NCBI GenBank assembly: GCA_903934325.1
Contig: CAIZNH010000010.1
Coordinates: 124,001-188,000, forward strand
DNA: 64,000 nt
From: an uncultured Alphaproteobacteria bacterium
GTDB lineage: Bacteria; Pseudomonadota; Alphaproteobacteria; Sphingomonadales; Sphingomonadaceae
Reading direction: 5' to 3'
The notes beneath the pieces were generated by a model that made no database searches, was not told where the DNA came from, and worked only from the letters and a program-made list of their open reading frames with translations. How positions within the stretch are numbered: position 1 is the stretch's first letter; every line of letters starts with the position of its first letter. Of this stretch, positions 41,547 through 50,519 are shown piece after piece. Position numbers and translations under genes: made by a program.

Positions 41547-42158
41547 CTAACGCGAGCCGAGCCTGCGGTCGAGCCGCGCTTCCATCACCTTCAACCGTCT
41601 GGCGCGTTTGCGGGCCACCACGGCGCGCCACACCCAGCCGGAGATGAAATAGCCGATCACCGGCGCAACGAAAGACAGCACCAGATAGCCGACCAGCGTC
41701 GCCCCGGCGACGGCATAGGCCTCGGACATATAGGCCCAGGCCCCGCTTCCGGCCTTGGCGCTGACCACGGCGGGAGCCGCCGCACCGAACTGCAGCACGA
41801 ATTCGCCGGTGCGGTTGGCGATCACGAGCCAGAATGGCAGCGTGAATGGATTGGTGACGAAAGTGACCAGCGCAGCCAGCGGCACATTGGCGCGCACCGG
41901 CAGGGCGAGAAAGGTCGAGATCAGGATCTGTCCCAAAGGGAAGATGAAAGCCGCAAACAGCCCCAGCGCAACCCCGCGCGGGACCGAGCGACGCGTGAAG
42001 CGCCACAGCTCGGGCGAAAGCACGCGGTGGGCGACCGGCGCGAGAAAGCGGTTTTCCGCCATTTCCTCGCGCGTGGGCGTGTTCTTGCGGATGATGTCCA
42101 TCGCCCAGGTCTTGGAGCGAAAGCCCAGCCCCTTCTTTGCGCCACGCTCGCCAGTCAT
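41547..42158 (-). CDS. DUF2062 membrane protein
   Basis: A 203-residue protein with three membrane helices (about residues 58-80, 93-115 and 138-160) and the DUF2062 core FIFPLGQILISTFLALPVR, FVTNPFTLPFW. Members are small inner-membrane proteins of unknown role. The N-terminal 45 residues are basic and cytoplasmic. ATG 42158 was chosen over 42239, which is preceded by a low-complexity arginine-rich stretch, while MDII at 42101 is a later option. Confidence 0.85.
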   Translation of the reverse strand: MTGERGAKKGLGFRSKTWAMDIIRKNTPTREEMAENRFLAPVAHRVLSPELWRFTRRSVPRGVALGLFAAFIFPLGQILISTFLALPVRANVPLAALVTFVTNPFTLPFWLVIANRTGEFVLQFGAAAPAVVSAKAGSGAWAYMSEAYAVAGATLVGYLVLSFVAPVIGYFISGWVWRAVVARKRARRLKVMEARLDRRLGSR

Positions 42159-42293
42159 GGATGCACCTTGCCCGCGCGCACGGAGCCAACGCGCCGAAGC
42201 GCGGCCTTCAGCCTTTCGGGAAGAGCGGGGATCATGCAAGCCACCATGTCAGGCAATATGGGTAGCATCGGTTTTCTGACCAGTAGGTGAATC

Positions 42294-42314
42294 CGCCGGA
42301 AACGGCGTTTTTTT
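42294..42314 (+). terminator. Orphan plus-strand terminator between DUF2062 gene and smpB
   Basis: CGCCG (42294-42298), loop GAAA, CGGCG (42303-42307) and a run of seven T (42308-42314). This is a textbook intrinsic terminator on the plus strand, but the genes on both sides are on the minus strand, so it implies transcription of a small plus-strand RNA from the gap at about 42160-42293. Its last bases coincide with the smpB stop. Confidence 0.6.
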
Positions 42315-42795
42315 AGCCGCGCTCGCGCATCAGGCGCGCCTTGTCGCGTTTCCAGTCGCGTTCCTTGATGCTGGCGCGCTTGTCATGGGTCTGCTTGCCC
42401 TTGGCGAGCGCCAGTTCCACCTTCGCGCGGCCCGTGCGGTTGAAGTATATCGACAGCGGCACCAGCGTCATGCCCTTGCGCTCCACCGCGCCGAACAGCT
42501 TTTCGATCTCGCGTTCATGCAGCAGCAGCTTGCGCGGGCGGCGCGGCTCGTGATTGAGGCGGTTGCCATGGCTGTATTCCGGGATGTTGGCGTTGACGAG
42601 CCAGACCTGCGAACCCTTCACCTCGGCAAAGCTCTCGGCAATGCTCGCCTCGCCGGCCCGCAGCGCCTTCACTTCGGTGCCCTGCAGCGCAAGCCCCGCT
42701 TCGAAAGTGTCCTCGATATGATAATCGAAACGCGCGCGACGGTTCTCGGCGACGGTTTTGAGCTTGTCGAAGGTTACGGGTTTGGGACGTGCCAT
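42313..42795 (-). CDS. smpB: SsrA-binding protein SmpB
   Basis: The tmRNA partner in trans-translation. The 160-residue protein starts [19 protein letters not shown] and has the OB-fold signature [18 protein letters not shown], the tRNA-like contact IPEYSHGN and the basic tail [20 protein letters not shown] 42795 is the family start; the ATG at 42876 is too far upstream. No tmRNA gene is recognised in the window. Confidence 0.97.
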   Translation of the reverse strand: MARPKPVTFDKLKTVAENRRARFDYHIEDTFEAGLALQGTEVKALRAGEASIAESFAEVKGSQVWLVNANIPEYSHGNRLNHEPRRPRKLLLHEREIEKLFGAVERKGMTLVPLSIYFNRTGRAKVELALAKGKQTHDKRASIKERDWKRDKARLMRERG

Positions 42796-42909
42796 AAGAC
42801 CGCGCGATTTAGGGATGCGCGCATCAAAAAGCGAGGGGCTTTGCGCTTTTGCCCTGTGCGCGGTAACCTTGGCCACTTGCGGGGTAAGTCAGGGGGGACG
42901 ACGCGCATC

Positions 42910-43974
42910 ATGGAGACGGTTCAGCCATTCAGCATTGCAGGCGAAGAGATTGCGCCGGGCACGATGCGCGATCTCGCCTTTCCGATCACCACCATGGCGA
43001 CCGGAAACACCTCGTCGCTGGGCGTCCGGGTGCTGCACGGAGCAAGACCCGGTCCCGCGATCTTCGTGAGCGCGGCGATCCACGGGGACGAGATCGTCGG
43101 GACCGCGGTGGTCCAGCGGCTCGCCCAGACGCTTGATCCGCAGGCGCTGGCGGGCACGGTGCTGCTGGTTCCGGTCGCCAACATCTTCGGTTTCATGACC
43201 CATTCGCGCTATCTGCCCGACAGGCGCGACCTCAACCGCTCCTTCCCGGGCAGCGCGGGCGGTTCGCTTGCGGGGCAGCTGGCGCATATCTTCTACCGCG
43301 AGATCGTGGGCCGCTGCGAACTTGGCATCGACATCCACACCGCCGCGATCCACCGCTACAACCTGCCGCAAATCCGCATCGCCTCGGGCAACAAGCGGCT
43401 GGTGGAGCTGGCCATGGCCTTCGGCGCGCCGGTGATCATCGAAAGCCCCTTGCGCGATGGCTCGCTGCGCGACCTTGCGCAGAAAAAGGGCGTCGACATG
43501 CTGCTGATGGAAGCGGGCGAGGCACTGCGGTTCGACCGGCTCTCGATCGAGACGGGCGTTTCGGGCGTGAACCGGGTGCTGGCCCATCTCGGCATGATCG
43601 AGGCTGACGACGGCCTCACCGAAGTCGGCATCCCGGCGCGCGCTAACAAGTCGAGCTGGGTGAGAGCGCCGCGCGGGGGCGTGACCCACCGTGTGCGCAA
43701 GAGCGGCGATCCGGTACGCAAGGGTGATGTGCTGGCCCGCGTCACCGGCCTGTTCGGCGATGATCCGCTCGAACTGGTCAGCCCGATCGACGGGATCATC
43801 ATCGGCCACGCGACCCTGCCCGTGGTGCATCAGGGCGACGCGCTGTTCCACATCGCTGCCATCCCCAACCCCGAACGCGTCGGCGCGCGGATCGACACCA
43901 TCACCGATGCAATCCTCGCCAGTGAGCCCGAAGGCTCGGCCGAACGACTGCTCGACGAGGACGAAGTGGTCTAA
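42910..43974 (+). CDS. Succinylglutamate desuccinylase/aspartoacylase family deacylase
   Basis: A 354-residue zinc deacylase. Likely metal ligands are His58 and Glu61 (HGDE) and His143 (IDIHTA); the C-terminal half has the beta-barrel region of AstE/AspA proteins, with GVTHRVRKSGDPVRKGDVLARVT. Members remove acyl groups from amino acids or ectoine precursors; the natural substrate is not shown. It is divergent from smpB and its stop overlaps the stop of dapA on the opposite strand by 4 bases. Confidence 0.9.
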   Translation: METVQPFSIAGEEIAPGTMRDLAFPITTMATGNTSSLGVRVLHGARPGPAIFVSAAIHGDEIVGTAVVQRLAQTLDPQALAGTVLLVPVANIFGFMTHSRYLPDRRDLNRSFPGSAGGSLAGQLAHIFYREIVGRCELGIDIHTAAIHRYNLPQIRIASGNKRLVELAMAFGAPVIIESPLRDGSLRDLAQKKGVDMLLMEAGEALRFDRLSIETGVSGVNRVLAHLGMIEADDGLTEVGIPARANKSSWVRAPRGGVTHRVRKSGDPVRKGDVLARVTGLFGDDPLELVSPIDGIIIGHATLPVVHQGDALFHIAAIPNPERVGARIDTITDAILASEPEGSAERLLDEDEVV

Positions 43975-44858
43975 GTCGGCAGCACGCCCGCCAGCACCAA
44001 AGCTTCGTCCACCGCGCGCTTGGCTTCGTCCGAGCACTCCACCAGCGGCAGGCGCACTTCGGGCGCGATCCAGTCGTGGACGCGGGAGAGCGCATATTTC
44101 ACCGGCGCAGGGCTTGCGTCCGAGAACATCGCGTAGTGGAGCGGGAACAGGCGATCATTCAGCTGCCGGGCCTTCTTCAGCTCGTTGGCGGCGATCGCTT
44201 CATGGAATTCCGCGCACAGCGCCGGAGCGACATTGGCCGTCACCGAAATGCACCCGCGCCCGCCCGCCGCCGCGTGGGGCAGCCACAGCTCGTCATTGCC
44301 CGAAAGCTGGCAAAACTCGCGCCCGATGCCCATGCGGTGATCGGCCACGCGCGAAAGGTCTCCCGAGGCATCCTTGATGGCGATGATCCGGTCGGGATAC
44401 TTGCGCACCAGCTCGACCACAGTGTCGTCGAGCAGATCGGTCACCGTGCGAGCGGGCACGTTGTAGAGCACGATCGGCAGCTCGCAGTTTTCCGCCAGAT
44501 AGCTGAAATGGGCGATCAGTCCGCGCTGGCTCGGGCGGTTGTAATAGGGCGCAACGCACAGTCCGGCCGCCGCGCCCGCTTTCTTGGCGAAGTTCATGTG
44601 CAGCTGGGCGTTGCGGGTATCGTTCGAGCCGCAGCCCGCGATCACCGGAACACGGCCCGCGGCCTGCTCGATGCACACCTCGATCACGCGGTGATGCTCG
44701 GCATTGGAGAGGGTCGAGGCCTCGCCCGTCGTCCCGCAGGGCACCAGCGCTGCGCTGCCGTTCTCGATCTGCCAGTCGACCAGCCGCCGGAAGGCCGCCT
44801 CGTCAAACGACCCGCCGCGAAAAGGAGTCACCAGAGCGGGTATCGATCCGCTGAACAT
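43971..44858 (-). CDS. dapA: 4-hydroxy-tetrahydrodipicolinate synthase
   Basis: Condenses pyruvate with aspartate semialdehyde in lysine and meso-diaminopimelate synthesis. The 295-residue TIM barrel has the GTTGEAST loop, the tyrosine region APYYNRPSQ, and the Schiff-base lysine in IAIKDASGD. ATG 44858 was chosen; the frame continues far upstream only because it is antisense to the transglycosylase gene. It is divergent from slt with 96 bases of shared promoter. Confidence 0.97.
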   Translation of the reverse strand: MFSGSIPALVTPFRGGSFDEAAFRRLVDWQIENGSAALVPCGTTGEASTLSNAEHHRVIEVCIEQAAGRVPVIAGCGSNDTRNAQLHMNFAKKAGAAAGLCVAPYYNRPSQRGLIAHFSYLAENCELPIVLYNVPARTVTDLLDDTVVELVRKYPDRIIAIKDASGDLSRVADHRMGIGREFCQLSGNDELWLPHAAAGGRGCISVTANVAPALCAEFHEAIAANELKKARQLNDRLFPLHYAMFSDASPAPVKYALSRVHDWIAPEVRLPLVECSDEAKRAVDEALVLAGVLPT

Positions 44859-44888
44859 TGCTTTTGTCCTGTCTTCATCATTAGGTTG

Positions 44889-44914
44889 GAACATCGCGAA
44901 GCACTGCTCCGTTA
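44889..44914 (+). promoter_or_regulatory. Sigma-EcfG-like promoter before the lytic transglycosylase
   Basis: GGAAC (44889-44893) and CGTT (44911-44914) are 17 bases apart, the form of general-stress (EcfG) promoters in alphaproteobacteria (GGAAC-N16/17-CGTT). It ends 40 bases before the slt ATG and points toward it. Confidence 0.6.
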
Positions 44915-44954
44915 CGTTCCACGTTAAGCGCCTACTAAGGAGCCGATCGGCACA

Positions 44955-46925
44955 ATGTCCAGCATGGTCGAACCTCGCGTCACGCAGACCCGGCATTTCG
45001 CGCTGCTTGCCGCGTCGCTGGCGCTGGGCTGCGCAGCCGCTCCGCTGATGGCCCAGAGCTGGGGGCAGCCGGTGGACGGCGGCAATCTGGTGGCGCGCAC
45101 AAGCGGGGAGATGGACACCGCGCTTGCCCGCTGGGAGATGCTCCAGGCCAGCCGCGAGATGCGCTTTGTCGACTATGCCAGCTTCGTGCTCGCCTATCCC
45201 AATTTCCCCCGCAACGAGATCCTGCGCCTCAGGGCCGAGGCAGCGCTCGACCGCGACGCGCCGTCGCAGGCGGAAATCTTGCGCTATTTCGACGCCTTCC
45301 CGCCGCTGACCAATCCGGCCCGGGCGCGCTATGCGCTGGCGCTGGCCGCAGCCCAGCGGCCCGAAGCGCCCGCCGAGGCGCGCAAGGCATGGCGCGGCGG
45401 GGCGATGGCCGATCCGGTCGAGCTCTATCTCGCCGGGCTTTATGGCGCGCAATTCACGAGCGAGGATCATGCCGCGCGGGTCGATGCGCTGCTGTGGCAG
45501 GGCAAGGCCGATGCGGCATCGCGCCAAATCGTCAACCTTGCGGAAGGCGACCGCCCGATGGCCCTCGCCCGGCTCGCCCTGCTGCGCCGCACCCGCCCGG
45601 ACGAGGCAGGGATCACCGCGCCGGCATCGGCCATGTCGGACCCGGGGTTTGTCTATAACCTCGTCAATTTCTTGCGCGCCAGCGGACAGAATGCCGAAGC
45701 CGTGCGGGTGTTGGCGACCGGGCCGAATTTCACCCGCCCGGCGCTCGATCCCGAGGATTTCGTCGCCGACATGCTGGCGCTCGCCAAGTCCGGTACCGCG
45801 CGCGAAGCGGCGTTGATCGCGGCGCGGGTCGATGATCTGTTTGCGCCGGGAGAGGATGTCTCCAAGACGAGCTTCACCTTGCGCGATCGCTACACCGATC
45901 TCGTCTGGCTCGGCGGCACCAAGGCGCTGTGGAGCCTTGGCGACGGCGCGGCCGCTGCCCCGCTGTTCCGCCGCTATGGCGATGCCGCGCGCACGCCGCT
46001 GACCAAGGCCAAGGGCTATTACTGGGCCGGACGCGCAGCGCGTCAGGCCGGGAACGAGGCGGCTGCACGCGGGCTGTTCGAGACCGCCGCCCAGTGGCCG
46101 CATTACTATTACGGCCAGCTGGCGATTGCTGCCCTCGGCCGCGAGATGCCGCGTTTCGAGCCCCTGCCCGAGGTTGCGATCACAGCCGCCGACCGCTCCG
46201 CTTTCGAGAACAACGCGCTGGTGCAGGCGATCCGCGCCATGGCCCGCACGCGGCGCGACTGGCGCACCGAGCGGCGCTTCTTCGAGGCGCTGGGCGATGA
46301 GGCCGATACCCCGCAGGAACTCACCATGGCCGCGCAACTGGCCGCCGAAGTCCGGCTCGACGAGATGGCGGTGGTGATTGGCATGAAGGCAGGCGAGAAC
46401 GGCCTGACCGGCTATGAACGCATCGGCTTTCCGGTGATCGCCACGCCGGTGGTCAATGACTGGACCATGGTCCACGCGATCAGCCGCCAGGAAAGCGAGT
46501 TCGACCGCACGCGCGTCTCCCACGCCGGCGCGCGCGGGGTGATGCAGCTGATGCCCGGCACCGCGCGCGAGCAAGCGGGCAAGCTTGGCATGAACTATCT
46601 CGCCGCCGATCTCACCGGCTCGCCCTCTTACAACATCCAGCTGGGCGATGCCTATTTCGCGCGGATGCTGAGCTATTACGGCGGTGCCTATCCGCTTGCG
46701 GTGGGGGCCTATAATGCTGGGCCGGGCCGCGTGAACGAATGGCTGCGCCTCAATGGCGATCCGCGCACCGGAGCGATCGACTGGGTGACCTGGGTCGAGA
46801 AGATTCCCGCCAATTTCGAGACGCGCTATTACATCATGCGCGTCATCGGCAACGCGGTGACCTATTCGCACATGTATCCGCGCGAGGCCGGTCTGCCGCG
46901 CCCGATCAACACCTTCCTGCGCTGA
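44955..46925 (+). CDS. slt: Soluble lytic murein transglycosylase
   Basis: A 656-residue periplasmic enzyme that cuts peptidoglycan glycan strands. A signal peptide covers about residues 1-34, a long helical superhelix of repeats follows (to about residue 480), and the SLT domain has catalytic Glu513 in AISRQESEFDR, GARGVMQLMPGTA and NIQLGDAYFARML. Overall plan is that of Slt70 proteins. An EcfG-like promoter lies just upstream. greB starts 10 bases after the stop. Confidence 0.95.
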   Translation: MSSMVEPRVTQTRHFALLAASLALGCAAAPLMAQSWGQPVDGGNLVARTSGEMDTALARWEMLQASREMRFVDYASFVLAYPNFPRNEILRLRAEAALDRDAPSQAEILRYFDAFPPLTNPARARYALALAAAQRPEAPAEARKAWRGGAMADPVELYLAGLYGAQFTSEDHAARVDALLWQGKADAASRQIVNLAEGDRPMALARLALLRRTRPDEAGITAPASAMSDPGFVYNLVNFLRASGQNAEAVRVLATGPNFTRPALDPEDFVADMLALAKSGTAREAALIAARVDDLFAPGEDVSKTSFTLRDRYTDLVWLGGTKALWSLGDGAAAAPLFRRYGDAARTPLTKAKGYYWAGRAARQAGNEAAARGLFETAAQWPHYYYGQLAIAALGREMPRFEPLPEVAITAADRSAFENNALVQAIRAMARTRRDWRTERRFFEALGDEADTPQELTMAAQLAAEVRLDEMAVVIGMKAGENGLTGYERIGFPVIATPVVNDWTMVHAISRQESEFDRTRVSHAGARGVMQLMPGTAREQAGKLGMNYLAADLTGSPSYNIQLGDAYFARMLSYYGGAYPLAVGAYNAGPGRVNEWLRLNGDPRTGAIDWVTWVEKIPANFETRYYIMRVIGNAVTYSHMYPREAGLPRPINTFLR

Positions 46926-46935
46926 CGGCAAAGCC

Positions 46936-47415
46936 ATGAAACCGGCGGGTCCACCCATCACGCCAGCGGGAATGGCGGCCTTGAAGGCACGCTATGACCA
47001 TCTGCTGGGCACCGAGCGTCCGGCGATTGTCGAGATCGTCAGCTGGGCGGCTGGCAATGGCGACCGCTCGGAGAACGGCGACTATCTCTATGGCCGCAAG
47101 AAGATGCGCGAGATCGACCGCGAGCTCGCTCACCTCGCCCGGCGGATGAAGGTGCTGCGGGTGGTCGATCCGGCGACAGCAGTCGACCGGAGCCGCGTGT
47201 TCTTCGGCGCGCGGGTCACCATCGCGGACGAGGATGACAACCATCAGACCGTTCAACTGGTCGGCGATGACGAGGCCGATGCGGGCAGCGGAAGGATCGG
47301 CTGGAACGCACCGCTGGCACGCGCGCTCAGGGGCGCTGGCGTGGGCGATCTGCGCATTGTCACCCTGCCCTCGGGCAGCCGCGAATGGGAAGTCATGGAC
47401 ATCGCCTATGACTAG
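46936..47415 (+). CDS. greB: Transcription elongation factor GreB
   Basis: A 159-residue GreA/GreB protein: N-terminal coiled coil with the acidic tip near SWAAGNGDRSENGDY, and the FKBP-like C-terminal domain. RNA polymerase binding leads to cleavage of the transcript in stalled complexes. The lineage-typical ENGDYLYGRKKMREIDREL segment favours GreB over GreA. It follows the transglycosylase gene and its stop overlaps the next gene by 8 bases. Confidence 0.92.
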   Translation: MKPAGPPITPAGMAALKARYDHLLGTERPAIVEIVSWAAGNGDRSENGDYLYGRKKMREIDRELAHLARRMKVLRVVDPATAVDRSRVFFGARVTIADEDDNHQTVQLVGDDEADAGSGRIGWNAPLARALRGAGVGDLRIVTLPSGSREWEVMDIAYD

Positions 47416-47875
47416 GCTGGCCGTCCTACCCCTTGCTGTGCTCGCCCTTGCCGCGACACCCCTTGCAGCGCGCGACAGTCTGGGCGTTTACGATGGCTGG
47501 GCCGCGTTCCGCGATGCGAGCCCTGCGCGTTGCTATGCCATTGCCAAGCCGCAAGGCCGCCCCGCCGCTCCCGCCTATGCAACAGTGTCGAACTGGCCGG
47601 AGCGCAAGGTGCGCGGCGCGGTGCATTTCGTGCTCTCGCGAGAGGTCGCCGCAAACGCCGCCGTGCGCCTCAGCCTCGGCAGCAAGCGCTTCACACTGGT
47701 TGCCAAGGGCCGCAACGCCTGGGCTGCCGATCCGCAGGGCGATGCCGCGATTATCGCCGCCATGCGCTCCGCCACCAGCATGAGCGTCTCGGGGCCCGGC
47801 TTCACCGATCGCTACACGCTGGCAGGCGCCGCCACCGCCATCGACGCGGCCATTGTCGGGTGTGCCAAGCGCTGA
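47408..47875 (+). CDS. Exported protein, possibly IalB-like
   Basis: A 155-residue protein with a signal peptide (residues 1-21, [10 protein letters not shown]). The mature part has two cysteines ([16 protein letters not shown]), and the middle [23 protein letters not shown] and [15 protein letters not shown] resemble the invasion-associated locus B (IalB) family of alphaproteobacteria. IalB proteins are periplasmic and of unclear role. ATG 47408 overlaps greB, so it is probably made from the same message. Confidence 0.65.
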   Translation: MTRLAVLPLAVLALAATPLAARDSLGVYDGWAAFRDASPARCYAIAKPQGRPAAPAYATVSNWPERKVRGAVHFVLSREVAANAAVRLSLGSKRFTLVAKGRNAWAADPQGDAAIIAAMRSATSMSVSGPGFTDRYTLAGAATAIDAAIVGCAKR

Positions 47876-47915
47876 CTCGCCAAACGGCGCTTCTCGCACT
47901 ATAGGGCCGCCACCC

Positions 47916-49187
47916 ATGGCCGATACTGCACTCATGACCATTCCGGGCCTCGTTGACCCGGTTCCCGCCTCGCGCGACATCACGCCGCGTGCCGATGGCC
48001 GTATTGACCTCATCGGCCTGCCCCGCCCGCGCATCCGCGAGCTGTTCGAGGAAGCGGGCCTTGATGCCAAGGCCGCAAAGCTGCGCGCCAAGCAGGTGTT
48101 CCACTGGCTCTACCACCGCGGCGTCACAGATTTCGAGGCGATGACCGATATCGCCAAGCCGATGCGCCCGTGGCTCGCCGAACGCTTCGTGATCGGCCGG
48201 CCCGATGTGGTCGAGGCCCAGCATTCGGTCGACGGCACCCGCAAGTGGCTCCTGCGCACCGCCGACGGCCATGATTTCGAGATGGTTTTCATCCCCGACG
48301 AGACGCGCGGCACCCTGTGCGTCTCCAGCCAGGTCGGCTGCACGCTCACCTGTTCGTTCTGCCACACCGGCACGATGAAGCTGGTGAGGAACCTCACCCC
48401 TGGCGAGATTGTCGGCCAGGTGATGCTCGCCCGCGACGCGCTGGGTGAATGGCCGCGCGGAACGATGATCAGCGATGCCGACGTGATCGACGAGGATGAC
48501 GAGGCGGGCCACTACACCGCCGATGGCCGTCTGCTCACCAACATCGTGATGATGGGCATGGGCGAGCCGCTCTACAATTTCGATCACGTGCGCGATGCAT
48601 TGAAGCTGGTGATGGATGGCGACGGGCTTGCCCTCTCCAAGCGCCGCATCACGCTTTCGACCAGCGGCGTCATCCCGATGATGGAACGCTGCGGCGAGGA
48701 AATCGGGGTGAACCTTGCCGTGTCCCTTCACGGCGTGCGCAAGGAAGTGCGCGACGAGCTGGTGCCATTGAACAAGAAATACGGCATCGACGATCTCTTG
48801 CAGGCCTGCGCCGACTATCCCGGTGCCTCGAACGCGCGGCGCATCACGTTTGAATATGTGATGATCAAGGACAAGAACGACAGCGACGATGACGCGCGCG
48901 AGCTGGTCCGGCTGCTCAAGGAATACAAGCTGCCCGCCAAGGTCAATCTCATCCCCTTCAACCCCTGGCCGGGTGCGGGCTACGAGACCTCGGCCCCCGA
49001 ACGCATCCGCCGCTTTTCCGAAATCGTCTTCGAAGGCGGTTTTTCCGCCCCGGTGCGCACGCCGCGCGGTCGCGATATCGATGCGGCTTGCGGGCAATTG
49101 AAGACGGCGGCCGAGAAGAAGTCCCGCGCCCAGCGTGACCGCGAGGCGGCTGAAGCAGCTGCTGGTGCTGCCGCCGCGCTTGATTGA
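47916..49187 (+). CDS. rlmN: 23S rRNA/tRNA adenine-C2 methyltransferase RlmN
   Basis: A 423-residue radical-SAM enzyme that methylates A2503 of 23S rRNA and some tRNAs. Iron-sulfur ligands are Cys142, Cys146 and Cys149 (CTLTCSFC). Conserved segments include [26 protein letters not shown] and [10 protein letters not shown] low-complexity Ala-rich C-terminus follows residue 400. The frame extends upstream to 47853; ATG 47916 gives the usual length. Confidence 0.96.
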   Translation: MADTALMTIPGLVDPVPASRDITPRADGRIDLIGLPRPRIRELFEEAGLDAKAAKLRAKQVFHWLYHRGVTDFEAMTDIAKPMRPWLAERFVIGRPDVVEAQHSVDGTRKWLLRTADGHDFEMVFIPDETRGTLCVSSQVGCTLTCSFCHTGTMKLVRNLTPGEIVGQVMLARDALGEWPRGTMISDADVIDEDDEAGHYTADGRLLTNIVMMGMGEPLYNFDHVRDALKLVMDGDGLALSKRRITLSTSGVIPMMERCGEEIGVNLAVSLHGVRKEVRDELVPLNKKYGIDDLLQACADYPGASNARRITFEYVMIKDKNDSDDDARELVRLLKEYKLPAKVNLIPFNPWPGAGYETSAPERIRRFSEIVFEGGFSAPVRTPRGRDIDAACGQLKTAAEKKSRAQRDREAAEAAAGAAAALD

Positions 49188-49240
49188 CGCTATGGCCCAC
49201 GCGGCGTAGTCTTGCAGACACCTCGACGAGGGAGGACCGC

Positions 49241-49807
49241 ATGACGCCCACCGGCCCAAAAATCACCATGCTGCTCGGCGCTTTTGCGCTCGCGGTGACG
49301 TCCGTTCCCGCCACCGCGCAGTTCGGCAGCCTGCTCAATTCCTCCAAGCGCGGCGCGGACAAGGCCGATAATTGCGGCAAGGGCAAGAAGGGGGATCGCG
49401 GACGCGGGGCGCTCGGCGGATTGCTCGGCGGGGCGGTTGACGAACTTGCCCGCAGCGCAGGGATTTCATCCTGGGTTCCGGTGCCCGAATTCTCCGACCA
49501 GCTCTCCGAAAGCATCGCCTGCCGGCTCGATCCCGAGGAGCAGAAACAGGCCGCCGAAGCCACGCTGGAAGCCACCCGCGCCGAGGGCGAGGACGCTGTG
49601 CCCGAAGTCGGCGCGAGCGCATCATGGACCTCGGCCACACGCGAGAATGTCAGCGGCACATCCACCGTCACCTCGCGCGATGCCTCGCAAGGCAGCCTTG
49701 ACTGCATCACCGTCACCGATGTGGCGATCATCGAGGGCGAAGAAGCCCGCGCCGAAAAGCGCATGTGCCGTGCGCCGGGCTCGGCCCGCTATTCGATCGT
49801 CGCGTGA
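49241..49807 (+). CDS. Exported protein of unknown function
   Basis: A 188-residue protein: signal peptide to about residue 27 (VTSVPATAQ), a Gly-rich stretch GRGALGGLLGGAVDELA near residue 62, and a C-terminal part with three to four cysteines (IACRLDP, LDCITVTD, KRMCRAP). GAGGGAGGA stands about 8 bases before ATG 49241. The N-terminal part recalls glycine-zipper surface antigens but the match is not clear. Its stop overlaps the GTG start of the next reading frame. Confidence 0.75.
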   Translation: MTPTGPKITMLLGAFALAVTSVPATAQFGSLLNSSKRGADKADNCGKGKKGDRGRGALGGLLGGAVDELARSAGISSWVPVPEFSDQLSESIACRLDPEEQKQAAEATLEATRAEGEDAVPEVGASASWTSATRENVSGTSTVTSRDASQGSLDCITVTDVAIIEGEEARAEKRMCRAPGSARYSIVA

Positions 49808-49929
49808 TCGCCTTCGCCCGCCCCCTTGCAGCGCTCGCCGCACTGGCCTTGCTGACGGGGGCAACCGCCATGGACAAGGACAACCCCACCTGCCCGGCCG
49901 AACCCGATTTTGGCCCCGGACCGCGATGA
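49804..49929 (+). CDS. Signal-peptide fragment of the following periplasmic protein
   Basis: GTG 49804 opens a 41-residue frame with a clear signal peptide ([15 protein letters not shown]) and MDKDNPTCPAEPDFGPGPR-like mature start. It ends at TGA 49927-49929, overlapping the ATG 49926 of the next frame (ATGA). The following protein lacks a signal peptide, so these two are likely one gene broken by a one-base loss: with an extra A the sequence would read on as ...G-P-R-M-T-L-T-P. Translational coupling of two separate products is the other reading. Confidence 0.5.
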   Translation: MIAFARPLAALAALALLTGATAMDKDNPTCPAEPDFGPGPR

Positions 49930-50513
49930 CGCTGACGCCGGCCGACAAGGGCGGCAAGCGCGTGCTGCTGGCCGAAGGGACGATCGATGCCACCCTGCCC
50001 GACCGGCTCAAGGCGGCGATCGAGGCGGACGAGCGGATCGAGGAAGTGTGGCTGCGATCGCGCGGGGGCGACGCGCGGGCGGGCAATGCCGCGGGCAAGA
50101 TCATCCGCTCCTATCGCGGAATGCTGACCCGCGTGCCTGCCGGCTGGGCGTGCTTTTCCTCGTGCAACTTCGTGTTCATGGGCGGGGACCGCCGGGTGGT
50201 CGATGAGGGCGGGGTATTCATGGTCCACATGTTCACCCACACGCAGGATCGCGCGATGATCGACGAGGCGGTGATCGAAGGCAGCAAGGCCACCACCGAG
50301 CTGATCGGCAGCATCGAGCAGTCCTCGGCGATGCTGGCGAGCGAGGATAATGACTTCCTCATCCGCATGGGGATCAGCCGCAAGCTGCTGACCGATGTGA
50401 TGTACAAACAGCAGGCGGTGAAGAGCGCGGAGAATCCCTCGACCCGCTATTGCCTGAGCCAGGCCGAGGTGCGGCAATACAACGTCATGCCGCTTGAAAA
50501 GCCCGCTTCCTGA
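49926..50513 (+). CDS. ClpP-like fold periplasmic protein (COG3904-like), body frame
   Basis: A 195-residue frame starting MTLTPADKGGKRVLLAEGTI, with the crotonase/ClpP-like elements LRSRGGDARAGNAAGKIIRS and FSSCNFVFMGGDRRVVDEGG and the tail TRYCLSQAEVRQYNV. This matches periplasmic proteins of COG3904 type, with no known function. Such proteins normally carry a signal peptide, which here is in another frame just upstream (49804-49929), pointing to a frameshift. The methyltransferase gene follows after 6 bases. Confidence 0.65.
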   Translation: MTLTPADKGGKRVLLAEGTIDATLPDRLKAAIEADERIEEVWLRSRGGDARAGNAAGKIIRSYRGMLTRVPAGWACFSSCNFVFMGGDRRVVDEGGVFMVHMFTHTQDRAMIDEAVIEGSKATTELIGSIEQSSAMLASEDNDFLIRMGISRKLLTDVMYKQQAVKSAENPSTRYCLSQAEVRQYNVMPLEKPAS

Positions 50514-50519
50514 TCGCAC

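Noticed and set aside
44919-44934. Second parS-like sequence (CGTTCCACGTTAAGCG)
   Set aside because: It matches the left half of parS but not the right half and is not a palindrome; it lies in the slt promoter where such sequence is better explained by promoter elements.
44859-46961. Minus-strand extension upstream of dapA to about 996 residues
   Set aside because: The extra 700 codons are antisense to the lytic transglycosylase and carry no family signature; dapA alone is complete.
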